A DNA stretch of 64,000 bases from Furfurilactobacillus entadae (GTDB taxonomy: Bacteria > Bacillota > Bacilli > Lactobacillales > Lactobacillaceae). A model generated the notes under the pieces. The model was not told the DNA's origin, made no database searches, and saw only the letters and a program-made list of their open reading frames with translations. Positions 25,196 to 34,831 of the stretch are shown piece after piece. Made by a program: the position numbers and the translations under genes. The DNA is taken from NCBI RefSeq assembly GCF_045862745.1, contig NZ_BQXN01000006.1, positions 46,620 to 110,619 on the forward strand, in the 5' to 3' direction. The stretch's first letter is position 1. Every line of letters starts with the position of its first letter.

Positions 25196-26122
25196 ATGTT
25201 AGTTGGATCGCATGTCAGCATGAGTGGTAAAAAAATGTTACTGGGCGCCGCTGAAGAGGCTGCTAGCTATCATGCTAGTACCTTTATGATTTATACGGGG
25301 GCCCCGCAAAACACACGGCGAAAGGCCGTTAGCGAGATGAACGTTGAAGCCGGCCACGACTACATGGCTGAGCAGGGGCTTGCTCATGTTGTCGTCCACG
25401 CGCCCTACATTGTGAACTTAGGGAACACCTATAAACCAGAAAACTTTGCATTTGCGGTTGATTTCTTACGTGAAGAAGTGCGCCGGGCGGATGCGCTGGG
25501 GGCTGAACAAATTGTTTTACACCCTGGTGCTCACGTTGGTGCTGGTCCGGACGCTGCGATTGCGTCCATCATAAAGGGGCTAAACGAAATTTTAACGCCT
25601 GAACAACACGCCCAGATTGCGATTGAGACCATGGCTGGTAAGGGAACTGAGGTCGGCACGACCTTTGAACAGCTGGCAGAAATGATTGATGGGGTTACGT
25701 TAAACGAAAAAATTTCCATTTGTTTTGATACCTGTCACACCAGTGATGCCGGTTATGCCATTAAGGATGATTTTGATGGTGTCATGAGTGAATTTGATCA
25801 AATTATTGGGTTGGACCGGATCAAGGTCATTCATCTGAATGATTCTAAGAATCCCCAGGGAGCCCATAAAGATCGCCATGCCAATTTGGGCTATGGTGAA
25901 ATCGGCTTTGACCGATTAAACGCCATCGCCCATGATCCGCGGTTTGAAATAATTCCGAAGATTATGGAAACGCCATATGTGCCGGTTGATCCAGAAAATA
26001 ATCCGAAACTGAAGCGGTCACCTTATGGTTATGAAATTGCTGAATTGGAAGCCGGGCAATTTAATGCGCATTTAGCAGCGGACATTATTGCAGACCGTCC
26101 GTTTGATGCGTTTCTAAAATGA
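25196..26122 (+). CDS. nfo: Deoxyribonuclease IV (AP endonuclease)
   Basis: Base-excision-repair endonuclease acting at abasic sites, a TIM barrel with a three-zinc centre, 308 residues. Family motifs are visible: GSHVSMSGKKML, VVHAPYIVNLGN, IVLHPGAHVG, IAIETMAGKGTEVG, CFDTCHTSDAGY, VIHLNDSKNPQGAHKDRHANLGYG and the final MET-PYVPVD segment. AAAGGAGTG precedes the ATG. Confidence 0.96.
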   Translation: MLVGSHVSMSGKKMLLGAAEEAASYHASTFMIYTGAPQNTRRKAVSEMNVEAGHDYMAEQGLAHVVVHAPYIVNLGNTYKPENFAFAVDFLREEVRRADALGAEQIVLHPGAHVGAGPDAAIASIIKGLNEILTPEQHAQIAIETMAGKGTEVGTTFEQLAEMIDGVTLNEKISICFDTCHTSDAGYAIKDDFDGVMSEFDQIIGLDRIKVIHLNDSKNPQGAHKDRHANLGYGEIGFDRLNAIAHDPRFEIIPKIMETPYVPVDPENNPKLKRSPYGYEIAELEAGQFNAHLAADIIADRPFDAFLK

Positions 26123-26155
26123 TTGCAGAATTTTAAAATAATTAGCTGTTAGTAA

Positions 26156-26184
26156 TTGACGTTGGGCAATGGTTTCTGTATACT
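26156..26184 (+). promoter_or_regulatory. Promoter of rpsU
   Basis: TTGACG (26156-26161), a 17-base spacer and TATACT (26179-26184). Confidence 0.8.
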
Positions 26185-26253
26185 CTTTTAAGGACAGTTA
26201 AGTGCGAATCGTACAAAACCGTTACTAAACGCTCGAAGGGAGGGGATTTCACA

Positions 26254-26442
26254 ATGGCAAAGACAGTTGTTCGTAAGAACGAATCCTTAGATGATGCTCT
26301 CCGGCGTTTCAAACGGACCGTTTCTAAGAACGGAACCCTTCAAGAATACCGTAAACGGGAATTCTATGAAAAGCCAAGTGTTAAGCGCAAGCTTAAGTCA
26401 GAGGCTGCTCGTAAACGCAAGAACAAGAAGAGCCGCTTTTAA
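26254..26442 (+). CDS. rpsU: 30S ribosomal protein S21
   Basis: Small-subunit protein of 62 residues, very basic (ends KRKLKSEAARKRKNKKSRF), with the typical VVRKNESLDDALRRFKRTVSKNGTL opening. GGGAGGGG lies upstream. It has its own promoter and terminator. Confidence 0.97.
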   Translation: MAKTVVRKNESLDDALRRFKRTVSKNGTLQEYRKREFYEKPSVKRKLKSEAARKRKNKKSRF

Positions 26443-26447
26443 TGATT

Positions 26448-26478
26448 AAACGTCAGTTATTGTAACTGGCGTTTTTTT
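26448..26478 (+). terminator. Terminator after rpsU
   Basis: AAACGTCAGTTA pairs with TAACTGGCGTTT around a three-base loop, followed by seven T. Confidence 0.85.
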
Positions 26479-26525
26479 ATGGTTTTTATTCGTGTAGGCC
26501 TGCCCCCTGTTTTTGGGAAAAGCGG

Positions 26526-26531
26526 TATACT
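26526..26531 (+). promoter_or_regulatory. Probable -10 box of yqeY
   Basis: TATACT lies 31 bases upstream of yqeY and downstream of the rpsU terminator. The -35 is not clear. Confidence 0.45.
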
Positions 26532-26562
26532 AGATTCATTAGTTAAGGGAGGTACATGAGAA

Positions 26563-27006
26563 ATGACACTATTAGACCAATTAAACGCTGATTTGAAGAC
26601 GGCAATGAAGGCACGGGACAAACAGACCCTAACTGTCATTCGCTCGCTTAAATCGGCTGTTATGAATGAACAAATTGATTTGGGCCACGATTTAACGGAT
26701 GACGAAGGGGTTACTGTCGTCGCCCGGGGCTTAAAGCAGCGCCGTGAATCACTCGCTGAATTTGAAAAGGCTGATCGGGCCGAATTGGTGGCTGATACAA
26801 AGGCCGAAATCGCAATTGTTGAACGGTACATGCCGGCACAAATGAGTGCAGACAAAATTGCTGCGGTGGTTAAGGAAACGGCTGACCAAGTTGGCGCAAC
26901 CAGTAAGGCGGACTTTGGTAAGTTAATGGGGGCCGTAATGCCTAAGATTAAAGGAAAGGCTGACGGGAACATGGTTAACCAAGCAGTCAAGGCGTTGTTA
27001 AGTTAA
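26563..27006 (+). CDS. yqeY: GatB/YqeY domain-containing protein
   Basis: A 147-residue stand-alone YqeY protein, related to the tail domain of the GatB amidotransferase subunit. It has LLDQLNADLKTAMKARDKQTLTVIRSLKSA at the start, IVERYMPAQMS in the middle and a C-terminal helical bundle (FGKLMGAVMPKIKGKADGNMVNQAVKALL). It is often encoded next to rpsU, as here. Its role is presumed to be tRNA-related but is not established. Confidence 0.92.
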   Translation: MTLLDQLNADLKTAMKARDKQTLTVIRSLKSAVMNEQIDLGHDLTDDEGVTVVARGLKQRRESLAEFEKADRAELVADTKAEIAIVERYMPAQMSADKIAAVVKETADQVGATSKADFGKLMGAVMPKIKGKADGNMVNQAVKALLS

Positions 27007-27032
27007 CAATACTATTGAAGCTAACCTTAAAG

Positions 27033-27070
27033 AACATCACGACGGAGATTACTCCGGTTGTGATGTTTTT
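27033..27070 (+). terminator. Terminator after yqeY
   Basis: AACATCACGACGGAG pairs with CTCCGGTTGTGATGTT, followed by a run of T. Confidence 0.8.
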
Positions 27071-27072
27071 TT

Positions 27073-27374
27073 GTGATGCTAACTAATTTTTCCGGCTGAA
27101 GAAGCATCGCGAAACTACATATTTCGTTTAAATATTCATTAGATGAATAACTAATAAAAAACAATTTGAATAAGTAATATAATTGTTTTTAACAATTTTT
27201 TTATATATTTTTGATGATTTATCTGTTATTTAATTAAGTTTACGGTTACACTTAGAAGTGGTTAGAACACAAGACGGTTGTTCACTGCTTAATTAATATT
27301 TGTTTAATAATACACAATCAAAAAAATAAAATTTGTTGATTGATTTTTTATTGATAGGCTTTGGGGGCAATAAC
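27073..27374 (+). promoter_or_regulatory. AT-rich leader upstream of the mucus-binding protein
   Basis: About 300 bases with no gene and far more A and T than the neighbouring DNA. A TATAAT at 27178 has no good -35. Just before the ribosome binding site, CAATCAA (27315-27321) and TTGATTG (27336-27342) form an inverted repeat in the probable 5' untranslated region. I cannot place the promoter with confidence. Confidence 0.5.
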
Positions 27375-30300
27375 ATGAAAACCGATTTAAACAGGATGGG
27401 TTGGCCAGGTAAAACACATTATAAACTGTATAAGTCTGGCAAAATGTGGGTCACCGCTGGGATGACACTTTTTTCGATTGGATTAGGCTTAACGGTCAGT
27501 CAACCGACGTTAGTAAAAGCGGCAACGGTAGATGACGGAACTGACGCGGAAACAACGGCGAGTTCAGTCACACCGCTCACTGAGCAAAAGGCGGTGACTT
27601 TACAATCATCAGCGGCAGACAATTCACAAGCAACAAGTGAAGCAACTTCGACAGCGAGTGCCACCACGGCTCAGTCTGCGACAAGTGCTGCAAGTGACGC
27701 TTCATCAACGGCTAGTCAAGCGACCGTAACGTCTGCAACAAAGACGACAGACACGCGCTCACAAACTGACACAACAACGGCAACGTCCGCCGCTAGTTCT
27801 AGTGCTGCCACGGCAAGTGCTGCCGCAACAGAAACGGTTGCCAGTCAAGCGCTCGCAACACAGAAAGTCGCGACGACTCAAATTGTTGCGGCCGATGACA
27901 CCGTGGCAACGCCAACTGTGAGTTTAGTTACTAGTGGAACAATTTCAATGGTTTATAAAACAGGTGCGGCTAATCTGGGACAGTTGAGCTTATATGTTAG
28001 TTCACCAACAACATCGCCAGCCAATGATGCAGCCCTATATATGCAAGATGACTCTGGCAATTATTTTGTTGACGCAAATGGAACAAAAGTTAACTTGCTG
28101 TATTTATTATTAAACGATCCTTCGGCTGAGAACTACTTGAGCATTACCTATACAGATCTTAAAGGAAATACAATAACTTATCCTGATGGAACTGATTTAA
28201 CGACACTTACGGCGCCGGGTGACTACGCAATCACATTAAATGACGCTGGAAAAGGTGCAATGGAAAGCATTATTCAGTCTCCAAATAGTGTTGGACAGTA
28301 TGTACTGCCCATGAGCCCGGATGATATTACGCCAACCTTTTCGGAAGGTGCAACGGACTATACTTTCCATGTAAAGATTTTGCCTGCCACCATTAAAGCT
28401 TCTGTGGAAAATAGTGGCACTAATGATATGCGGGTTTTGCAAGGAACTCAAACTTATACGGGGCAATTAACGATGATTCCGTTAATTTCTGTTCGGGATG
28501 GTTCTGGTAATCAAGCCTTGATTATCTCAAGCGGCAAAATAAGCAATATGGCAACTGATATTAACGGAACCATTGGCCAAACGGTTTTGACGACAGCTGA
28601 CTTTACCTATGCTTATCAAGGAACAACTAACTTAACCGGCGCAGATGTTGGGAATTACATTGCAACGTTGACACCGGCTGGTGCAGCAAAAATTCAGGCT
28701 GTATTGGGAACAAATTATGTTCTCGATGCTAATGCAACGTTTGTTAACCAAAATCCAAGTTTTATTACAGCCGCCAAATTAACAGTAGCAACTGTCCCAG
28801 CAACAATTATTTATGATGGTCAAGCACATACGCCAGGAACAGGAGTTATCAGCGGCACTAATTACGATAAGTTAGACTTCAGCTCAATTGCTACTGACGG
28901 TAGTGGTGCTACAAGTTATACCAATGCTGGCACATACACCTTAACGTATACTTTAGCTGACCCAACACAGGCGGCAATTTTAGCAAAGAACTATAAATTA
29001 ACAGCAACAACTGGAACGCTGACGATCGATAAGGAACCGTTAACGGTAACCGTTGCGAATGACCAACACGTTACTTATGATGGTCAGGCTCACGGCACCA
29101 CGACAAGCGTTACAAAGGGGACTAATTACGATAATTTGGTCTTTAAAGCGGTAGAAAAAGCCGACGGAACAACAGCTACTGTTACTAATGCTGGCACATA
29201 CACAATGACTGGGACAACAGATGCTGACGTAAGTAATTACGATGTGAGTTATATCGATGGAACATTAACGATTGATAAAGCGCCTGCCACCATTACGTTA
29301 CCAAATCAGACATTGTGGGCGGATGGAACGACCAAGAACCTGACACCAACGGTAACGGGTGAAGTCAACGGTGAAAAGTTAGTCTATACAATAGATGATG
29401 GTTTATCGACCGTTGGTACGAAACAAATTACGGCAACACTTGACGCAACGGCTGCGGTTAACCAAAACTATGCGGTAACCATTACGCCAGGCACATTGAC
29501 GGTTGGTGACGTTGCTGTGAAATACGTTTACCAACACACGAACGCGGATGGCACAACGGCCGTTGATTCAACCGTGACGGGAACCGCTAGTCACGGGACG
29601 GATGCCAGTGCGGCTGACTATTTAAACTACACCACAACGGCGCAGCCAAAAGTGGGTTACACGCTAGTTTCTGATAATACTGGCCTACCAGCTAGTGGTC
29701 AGCTGACTGGTGAAGGTGGCACGGTCGTTTACGTTTATCAGGCCAATAAAGAAACAGCGACGGTCAAATATGTGGATGGGACGACTGGTAAGACGTTAGG
29801 TGACGTTGATACCCTGAGTGGTGATTTTGGCACAACGGATGCCTATACCCCTGCTAGTCGAATAGCCGGTTACGAACAAAAAGGGTATGCTTTAACACCA
29901 TCAGGAACTGACTTTCCAGCAACCGGAGTTGTGTATGATGCTGATGGGATAGTTAAGGCGTACACGGTAACCTTGCATCATAAATGGGTGATAGTGACTC
30001 CGAATAACCCAGCTACACCGGGTCAGCCAATTGATCCAAGTGATCCAGATGGGCCAAAGTATCCAGCTGGAACGGATGAGGACTCATTAAATTTAGTGAA
30101 GAAACGCATCATCCATTACACATTAGCAGATCAAACAACAAACGTCGCACCAATGACCACGCTAACAGTGACTTATACGCGTCAAGCAGTATTCGATGCG
30201 GTTACGGGTGAAGTCACTTATGGTCCATGGACTTCGGATAATAACCTTTTTCCTGAAGTGGTTCCGCCGGTTATCACAGGTTACGATAGCGACAAATTGC

Positions 30301-33300
30301 TCGTTGCCGCTTCGACGGCCTTTGTAACGACTCAGCCGGTTAGTGATATTTATGTTACCTACACGCCTAAACCCGTCCAAATCTTGGTGAAATACGTCGA
30401 TCAAGAAACTGGCACTGTGTTGGCCACAGATATTAAGAATGGTCCGTACACATCATCGTATTCGTACGATGCAACGGCCTTGATTGCTCAGCAGGAAAAC
30501 AAGGGTTATCAATATGAAAACACTGATCTTCCCACGACCGCAATTGAACTTAGTGAGTATGGGAAGGTGTACGCCTACACGGTTAACTTTACGCATAAGC
30601 GCATCACGGTAACGCCGGATAACCCAGGCACACCTGGCGAACCAATTGATCCAAACAACCCAGATGGACCAAAGTATCCGGACGAAACGGATTATGATTC
30701 ATTAGAAACGTCAAGCACGCAAACAATTACGTATGTCTACACTGATGGAACGACCGCAGCACCAAGTTCAGTTCAAACGGTCACGTATAAGCGAACTGCC
30801 ACAATTGATGAAGCCACGGGTGACGTTACCCATACTGACTGGGCAACGGATAAAGGGAACTATGACACCGTTGTTTCGCCAATCATAACGGGCTATAGTC
30901 CTTTGCAAAATAAAACGCAAGTTCCTGGAAGCAATGTCCCACAAGGTGACGGTGATACGAACATTAAGGTGACCTACAGAGGAAATCCGGAAAAGGCAAC
31001 GGTGACGTACTTTGATCAAACGGCTAACAAACAGCTGTCATCCAAATCGTTACCAGGTCTTTATGGTTCAACTAATTCGTATACGACTGCGGCCCAAATT
31101 GCGGCCTATGAAAAGCAGGGTTATGTGCTAGTTAGTTCTGATTTCCCAGTCGATGGGATTAAGTACGATACTGATGATGGAACGACGAAGACCTATACGG
31201 CAATTTTTGAACACGGCACAAAGACGGTAACGCCGGATAACCCAGGCACACCTGGCGAACCAATCGATCCAAGTAATCCTGATGGACCTAAGTATCCAGC
31301 CGGAACGGATCAGGCGGCGTTGACGTCGACTCGGACCCAGACGATTAAGTATGTTTATAAGGATGGGACCGTGGCGGCACCAGATGCAACGCAAACAGTA
31401 ACATTTACGCGTGATGCCAAAATTGATGTCGTGACTGGTGAAGTGACGTATACCGATTGGGCAACGACAAAGAATGCTTACGACACGCAGGTTTCACCGA
31501 CCTTAACGGGTTACACCGTTGATCAAACGCAGGTTGATGGCAGTGTTGTCACACAAAGTGATGCGGATAAATTGGTTACTGTGATGTACACGCCAAACGT
31601 GGAAACCGCCGCGGTCAATTATGTTGATCAAAAGACCGGAAAGACTTTGACGACGGATGATCTGAGTGGTGACTACGGGACAACCAGCGCCTACACAACG
31701 GCCGAACAGATTGCTAAGTATGAACAGCTTGGTTATGTGCTAGTTAGTTCTGACTTCCCAGTCGATGGGATTAAGTACGATACTGATGATGGAACGACGA
31801 AGACCTACACGGTAATCTTTGATCATGGAACCAAGACGGTAACGCCGGATAACCCAGGCACGCCAGGTCAGCCAATTGATCCAAGCAATCCTGATGGGCC
31901 TAAGTACCCAGCCGGAACGGATTTGAAGTCGCTGGCCGAAGCAAGCACCCAGACGATTAAGTATGTTTATAAGGACGGGACCGCGGCTGCACCAGACGCG
32001 ACGCAAACAGTAACGTATACACGTGATGCCACAATTGATGTCGTGACTGGCGAAGTGACGTATACAGATTGGGCTGCTGCAAAAGATCATTATGATACGC
32101 AAGTTTCACCTGAGTTAACGGGTTACACCGCCAGTCAGATACAGGTTGATGGTAGTGTGGTCGCTCACGGCGACGCTGATAAAGCGATCACAGTGACGTA
32201 CACACCAAACGTCGAAACTGCCACAGTCACCTATGTTGATGAAACGACCGGAAAAACGTTGACGACGGATAATCTGAGCGGTGACTACGGGACGACTAGC
32301 GCCTACACAACGGCTGAACAGATTGCTAAGTATGAACAACTTGGTTATGTTCTAGTTGGTTCAAATGTCCCAACGACCCTGACGTATAATGTCGACGAAC
32401 CACAGAATTACACGGTGACCCTAAAGCATGGCACAAAGACGGTAACGCCTGATAACCCAGGGACGCCAGGTCAGCCAATTGATCCAAGCAATCCTGATGG
32501 ACCTAAGTACCCGGCTGGAACGGATTTGAAGTCACTGACCGAAACGAGCACCCAGACGATCAACTACGTTTACTCAGATGGCACCATGGCAAAACCAAGT
32601 GTTAGTCAGAAAGTCACGTACACGCGATCGGCGACGGTTGATGCCGTTACAGGTGCGTTCGGTAATTATGGCGACTGGACAACCGCTAAGAATCATTACG
32701 ACACCACGGTTTCACCTGAATTAACGGGTTACACCGCCAGTCAGGCACAGGTGGATGGTAGCGTGGTCGCTCATGGAGACGCCGATAAAGCGATCACAGT
32801 CACGTACGCGATTAACAACGAAACCGCGACGGTGACCTATGTTGATGAGACAACTGGGAAAACGTTGACGGTGGATGATCTGACTGGTGCTTATGGGACA
32901 ACTGATGCCTACACCACCGCAGAAAAGATTGCGGCGTACGAACAAAAACACTATGTTCTGGTTGGTTCCGACTTCCCAGAAACAGGTATTGTGTATGATC
33001 AGGATGGCGTGGCTAAGGCATACACCGTTCGTTTGAAACATCAGGTGGTTCCGGTAACCAATGCGGATGAGTTAACCAAGACAGTCACCCAAACCATTCA
33101 TTATCAAGATGATGCGGGGAATCCATTAGCGCCAGATTTGGTGCGGACGATTTCGTTTACACGAACTGGTACACTTGATTTGGTTACAAACGTAGCAACG
33201 TATGGAAACTGGGCATCGACACAGGATGGTCTTGTGTTTACCGCCGAACCGGCAAAATCAATTGCTGGTTTCCATGCGTTAATGGCGGCAACAACCGTGG

Positions 33301-33650
33301 TTAACGTGACGCCACAAAGTGCTGACGACGTTCAAACGTTGGTTTATGCGCGTGATGAACCAGTTACGACCCCAGGTGAAACGGTCACGCCAGGGGAACC
33401 TGGGCAATTAACGCCAACAACACCGACGACGTCAACACCAGACAACTCTGGCCAGTACGAAACGGTGCCAACTACTGGAACTGCCTCAGAGCAGACGAGC
33501 CGTGACCATCACGACGCTAACAACCAGCAGGTTAGTTTGCCTGAGACTGGTGAAACCAACCGGACGGAAACCTTGGCCGAACTGGTCGGTCTCTCTGCAG
33601 TCTCGTTATTGGCAGGGTTAAGCCTATTTCGTAAAAAGCATCACGAATAG
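27375..33650 (+). CDS. Mucus-binding (MucBP/Mub) LPxTG cell-wall-anchored adhesin
   Basis: A 2091-residue surface protein. The N-terminus carries the KxYKxGKxW signal (HYKLYKSGKMWVTAGM, residues about 15-30) ending near VKAATV. A Ser/Thr/Ala-rich stalk follows (to about residue 180), then an unrecognised region (180-465), two or three MBG-type beta-repeats (about 470-715, each ending TLTIDK or TLTVGD) and six MucBP/Mub_B2 repeats of about 205 residues. The C-terminus has a Pro/Thr-rich wall spanner, LPETG at 2055-2059, a hydrophobic helix and RKKHHE. Sortase A should anchor it. ATG 27375 follows GGGGGC; an upstream in-frame start at 27333 has no ribosome binding site. Confidence 0.95.
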   Translation: MKTDLNRMGWPGKTHYKLYKSGKMWVTAGMTLFSIGLGLTVSQPTLVKAATVDDGTDAETTASSVTPLTEQKAVTLQSSAADNSQATSEATSTASATTAQSATSAASDASSTASQATVTSATKTTDTRSQTDTTTATSAASSSAATASAAATETVASQALATQKVATTQIVAADDTVATPTVSLVTSGTISMVYKTGAANLGQLSLYVSSPTTSPANDAALYMQDDSGNYFVDANGTKVNLLYLLLNDPSAENYLSITYTDLKGNTITYPDGTDLTTLTAPGDYAITLNDAGKGAMESIIQSPNSVGQYVLPMSPDDITPTFSEGATDYTFHVKILPATIKASVENSGTNDMRVLQGTQTYTGQLTMIPLISVRDGSGNQALIISSGKISNMATDINGTIGQTVLTTADFTYAYQGTTNLTGADVGNYIATLTPAGAAKIQAVLGTNYVLDANATFVNQNPSFITAAKLTVATVPATIIYDGQAHTPGTGVISGTNYDKLDFSSIATDGSGATSYTNAGTYTLTYTLADPTQAAILAKNYKLTATTGTLTIDKEPLTVTVANDQHVTYDGQAHGTTTSVTKGTNYDNLVFKAVEKADGTTATVTNAGTYTMTGTTDADVSNYDVSYIDGTLTIDKAPATITLPNQTLWADGTTKNLTPTVTGEVNGEKLVYTIDDGLSTVGTKQITATLDATAAVNQNYAVTITPGTLTVGDVAVKYVYQHTNADGTTAVDSTVTGTASHGTDASAADYLNYTTTAQPKVGYTLVSDNTGLPASGQLTGEGGTVVYVYQANKETATVKYVDGTTGKTLGDVDTLSGDFGTTDAYTPASRIAGYEQKGYALTPSGTDFPATGVVYDADGIVKAYTVTLHHKWVIVTPNNPATPGQPIDPSDPDGPKYPAGTDEDSLNLVKKRIIHYTLADQTTNVAPMTTLTVTYTRQAVFDAVTGEVTYGPWTSDNNLFPEVVPPVITGYDSDKLLVAASTAFVTTQPVSDIYVTYTPKPVQILVKYVDQETGTVLATDIKNGPYTSSYSYDATALIAQQENKGYQYENTDLPTTAIELSEYGKVYAYTVNFTHKRITVTPDNPGTPGEPIDPNNPDGPKYPDETDYDSLETSSTQTITYVYTDGTTAAPSSVQTVTYKRTATIDEATGDVTHTDWATDKGNYDTVVSPIITGYSPLQNKTQVPGSNVPQGDGDTNIKVTYRGNPEKATVTYFDQTANKQLSSKSLPGLYGSTNSYTTAAQIAAYEKQGYVLVSSDFPVDGIKYDTDDGTTKTYTAIFEHGTKTVTPDNPGTPGEPIDPSNPDGPKYPAGTDQAALTSTRTQTIKYVYKDGTVAAPDATQTVTFTRDAKIDVVTGEVTYTDWATTKNAYDTQVSPTLTGYTVDQTQVDGSVVTQSDADKLVTVMYTPNVETAAVNYVDQKTGKTLTTDDLSGDYGTTSAYTTAEQIAKYEQLGYVLVSSDFPVDGIKYDTDDGTTKTYTVIFDHGTKTVTPDNPGTPGQPIDPSNPDGPKYPAGTDLKSLAEASTQTIKYVYKDGTAAAPDATQTVTYTRDATIDVVTGEVTYTDWAAAKDHYDTQVSPELTGYTASQIQVDGSVVAHGDADKAITVTYTPNVETATVTYVDETTGKTLTTDNLSGDYGTTSAYTTAEQIAKYEQLGYVLVGSNVPTTLTYNVDEPQNYTVTLKHGTKTVTPDNPGTPGQPIDPSNPDGPKYPAGTDLKSLTETSTQTINYVYSDGTMAKPSVSQKVTYTRSATVDAVTGAFGNYGDWTTAKNHYDTTVSPELTGYTASQAQVDGSVVAHGDADKAITVTYAINNETATVTYVDETTGKTLTVDDLTGAYGTTDAYTTAEKIAAYEQKHYVLVGSDFPETGIVYDQDGVAKAYTVRLKHQVVPVTNADELTKTVTQTIHYQDDAGNPLAPDLVRTISFTRTGTLDLVTNVATYGNWASTQDGLVFTAEPAKSIAGFHALMAATTVVNVTPQSADDVQTLVYARDEPVTTPGETVTPGEPGQLTPTTPTTSTPDNSGQYETVPTTGTASEQTSRDHHDANNQQVSLPETGETNRTETLAELVGLSAVSLLAGLSLFRKKHHE
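29751..33360 (+). repeat. Six tandem ~610-bp MUB repeats
   Basis: Six coding repeats begin near 29751, 30376, 30990, 31605, 32212 and 32820. Five contain a Pro-rich linker starting V-TP-NP-TPG-PIDP, at 29994, 30609, 31227, 31839 and 32442; the spacings are 615, 618, 612 and 603 bases. The last repeat lacks the linker. Repeats 3 and 4 share long, nearly identical DNA around 31120-31330 and 31733-31940. Confidence 0.9.
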
Positions 33651-33667
33651 ACAATGAACATTGGATA

Positions 33668-33717
33668 AACTAAAACTGCTCTGGTCATGAAACTTGTGGC
33701 CAGGGCAGTTTTAGTTG
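33668..33717 (+). terminator. Terminator after the adhesin gene
   Basis: AACTAAAACTGCTCTGG pairs with CCAGGGCAGTTTTAGTT, ending in GTT; a long stem with a modest T-tract. Confidence 0.75.
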
Positions 33718-33744
33718 TTCAGAACGACTAAGTTTGACACATTG

Positions 33745-33773
33745 TTTGTTGTTAGGGGGCTTTATGCTAAAAT
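33745..33773 (+). promoter_or_regulatory. Promoter of the phoH-ybeY-dgkA-era operon
   Basis: TTTGTT (33745-33750), a 17-base spacer and TAAAAT (33768-33773) with an upstream TGC that makes it an extended -10. Confidence 0.65.
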
Positions 33774-33828
33774 AGGGGGTAACCACACCGGCATTATGCC
33801 TGAATATTATGGTAAAGGAGTGTCATTT

Positions 33829-34806
33829 TTGGCAGACAACCACGATGCGTTTGAACGGAGTTTTCGTTTATCAACACCAGATTTAGAAGCTGGCTTAGTT
33901 GGGGCCAATGACGCGAACCTAACGTTGTTGGCTGAAGGAATGGCCGTCAGAATTCACCCCTTTGGTGACCTGATTACCGTGTCCGGTGATGACGAAGATC
34001 ACGTTAAGCAAACGATTCAAATTATTGATAATTTAGTTCAGTTAATGAAACAGGGCATTACACTTAACAGTGCTGACATTGTCTCGGCAATGAACATGGC
34101 GCATAAGGACACCCTGGATTATTTCCAAGATCTCTATAAACAGACATTGTTGAAGGATGACCGCGGCCGCGCCATCCGGGTTAAAAATTATGGTCAGCGG
34201 CAGTACATTCAGTCCATTGGTCATAATGACATCACGTTTGGCATTGGTCCTGCTGGGACTGGGAAGACATTTTTGGCCGTGGTGATGGCCGTCGCTGCGT
34301 TAAAACGGGGGGACGTCGAAAAAATCATTTTGACCCGCCCTGCCGTGGAAGCCGGCGAAAGTCTTGGGTTCTTACCAGGGGACCTGAAAGAAAAGGTTGA
34401 TCCTTACCTGCGGCCGATTTATGACGCGTTGTACCAGATTTTAGGTGCTGAACACACGCAACGGTTATTGGATCGTGAGGTCATCGAAATTGCGCCATTA
34501 GCGTACATGCGGGGCCGAACGTTAGACAACGCGTTTGTTATTTTAGATGAAGCACAAAACACAACGAATGCTCAAATGAAGATGTTTTTGACCCGTCTTG
34601 GGTTTGGCTCAAAGATGATTGTTAACGGTGATATTTCACAAATTGACCTCCCGCGAGGAACCCACTCCGGTCTTGTTGACGCCAATCATTTGTTACAACA
34701 CATTGATCACATCGGTTTTGTAACGTTTAGCGCCGATGACGTGGTTCGGCATCCCGTTGTGGCAAGCATCATTAACGCGTACGAGAAACAAACCACAGCT
34801 CAATAG
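33829..34806 (+). CDS. phoH: PhoH-like ATPase / ribonuclease-associated protein
   Basis: P-loop NTPase of 325 residues with an N-terminal KH-like part (to about residue 120). The Walker A is GPAGTGKTFLAVV, the Walker B is FVILDEAQNTT, and the motif LTRPAVEAGESLGFLPGD is family-specific. PhoL/YbeZ proteins work with YbeY, the next gene, in rRNA maturation. TTG 33829 is chosen because AAAGGAG is upstream at the right distance; the longer open frame from 33715 runs back into the promoter and terminator. Confidence 0.93.
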   Translation: MADNHDAFERSFRLSTPDLEAGLVGANDANLTLLAEGMAVRIHPFGDLITVSGDDEDHVKQTIQIIDNLVQLMKQGITLNSADIVSAMNMAHKDTLDYFQDLYKQTLLKDDRGRAIRVKNYGQRQYIQSIGHNDITFGIGPAGTGKTFLAVVMAVAALKRGDVEKIILTRPAVEAGESLGFLPGDLKEKVDPYLRPIYDALYQILGAEHTQRLLDREVIEIAPLAYMRGRTLDNAFVILDEAQNTTNAQMKMFLTRLGFGSKMIVNGDISQIDLPRGTHSGLVDANHLLQHIDHIGFVTFSADDVVRHPVVASIINAYEKQTTAQ

Positions 34807-34831
34807 GCGTGGGTGAGATGAAAGGATAACC

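Noticed and set aside
33734..33773. TTGACA at 33734 as the -35 of the phoH promoter
   Set aside because: The spacer to TAAAAT at 33768 would be 28 bases. TTTGTT at 33745 gives 17 bases.
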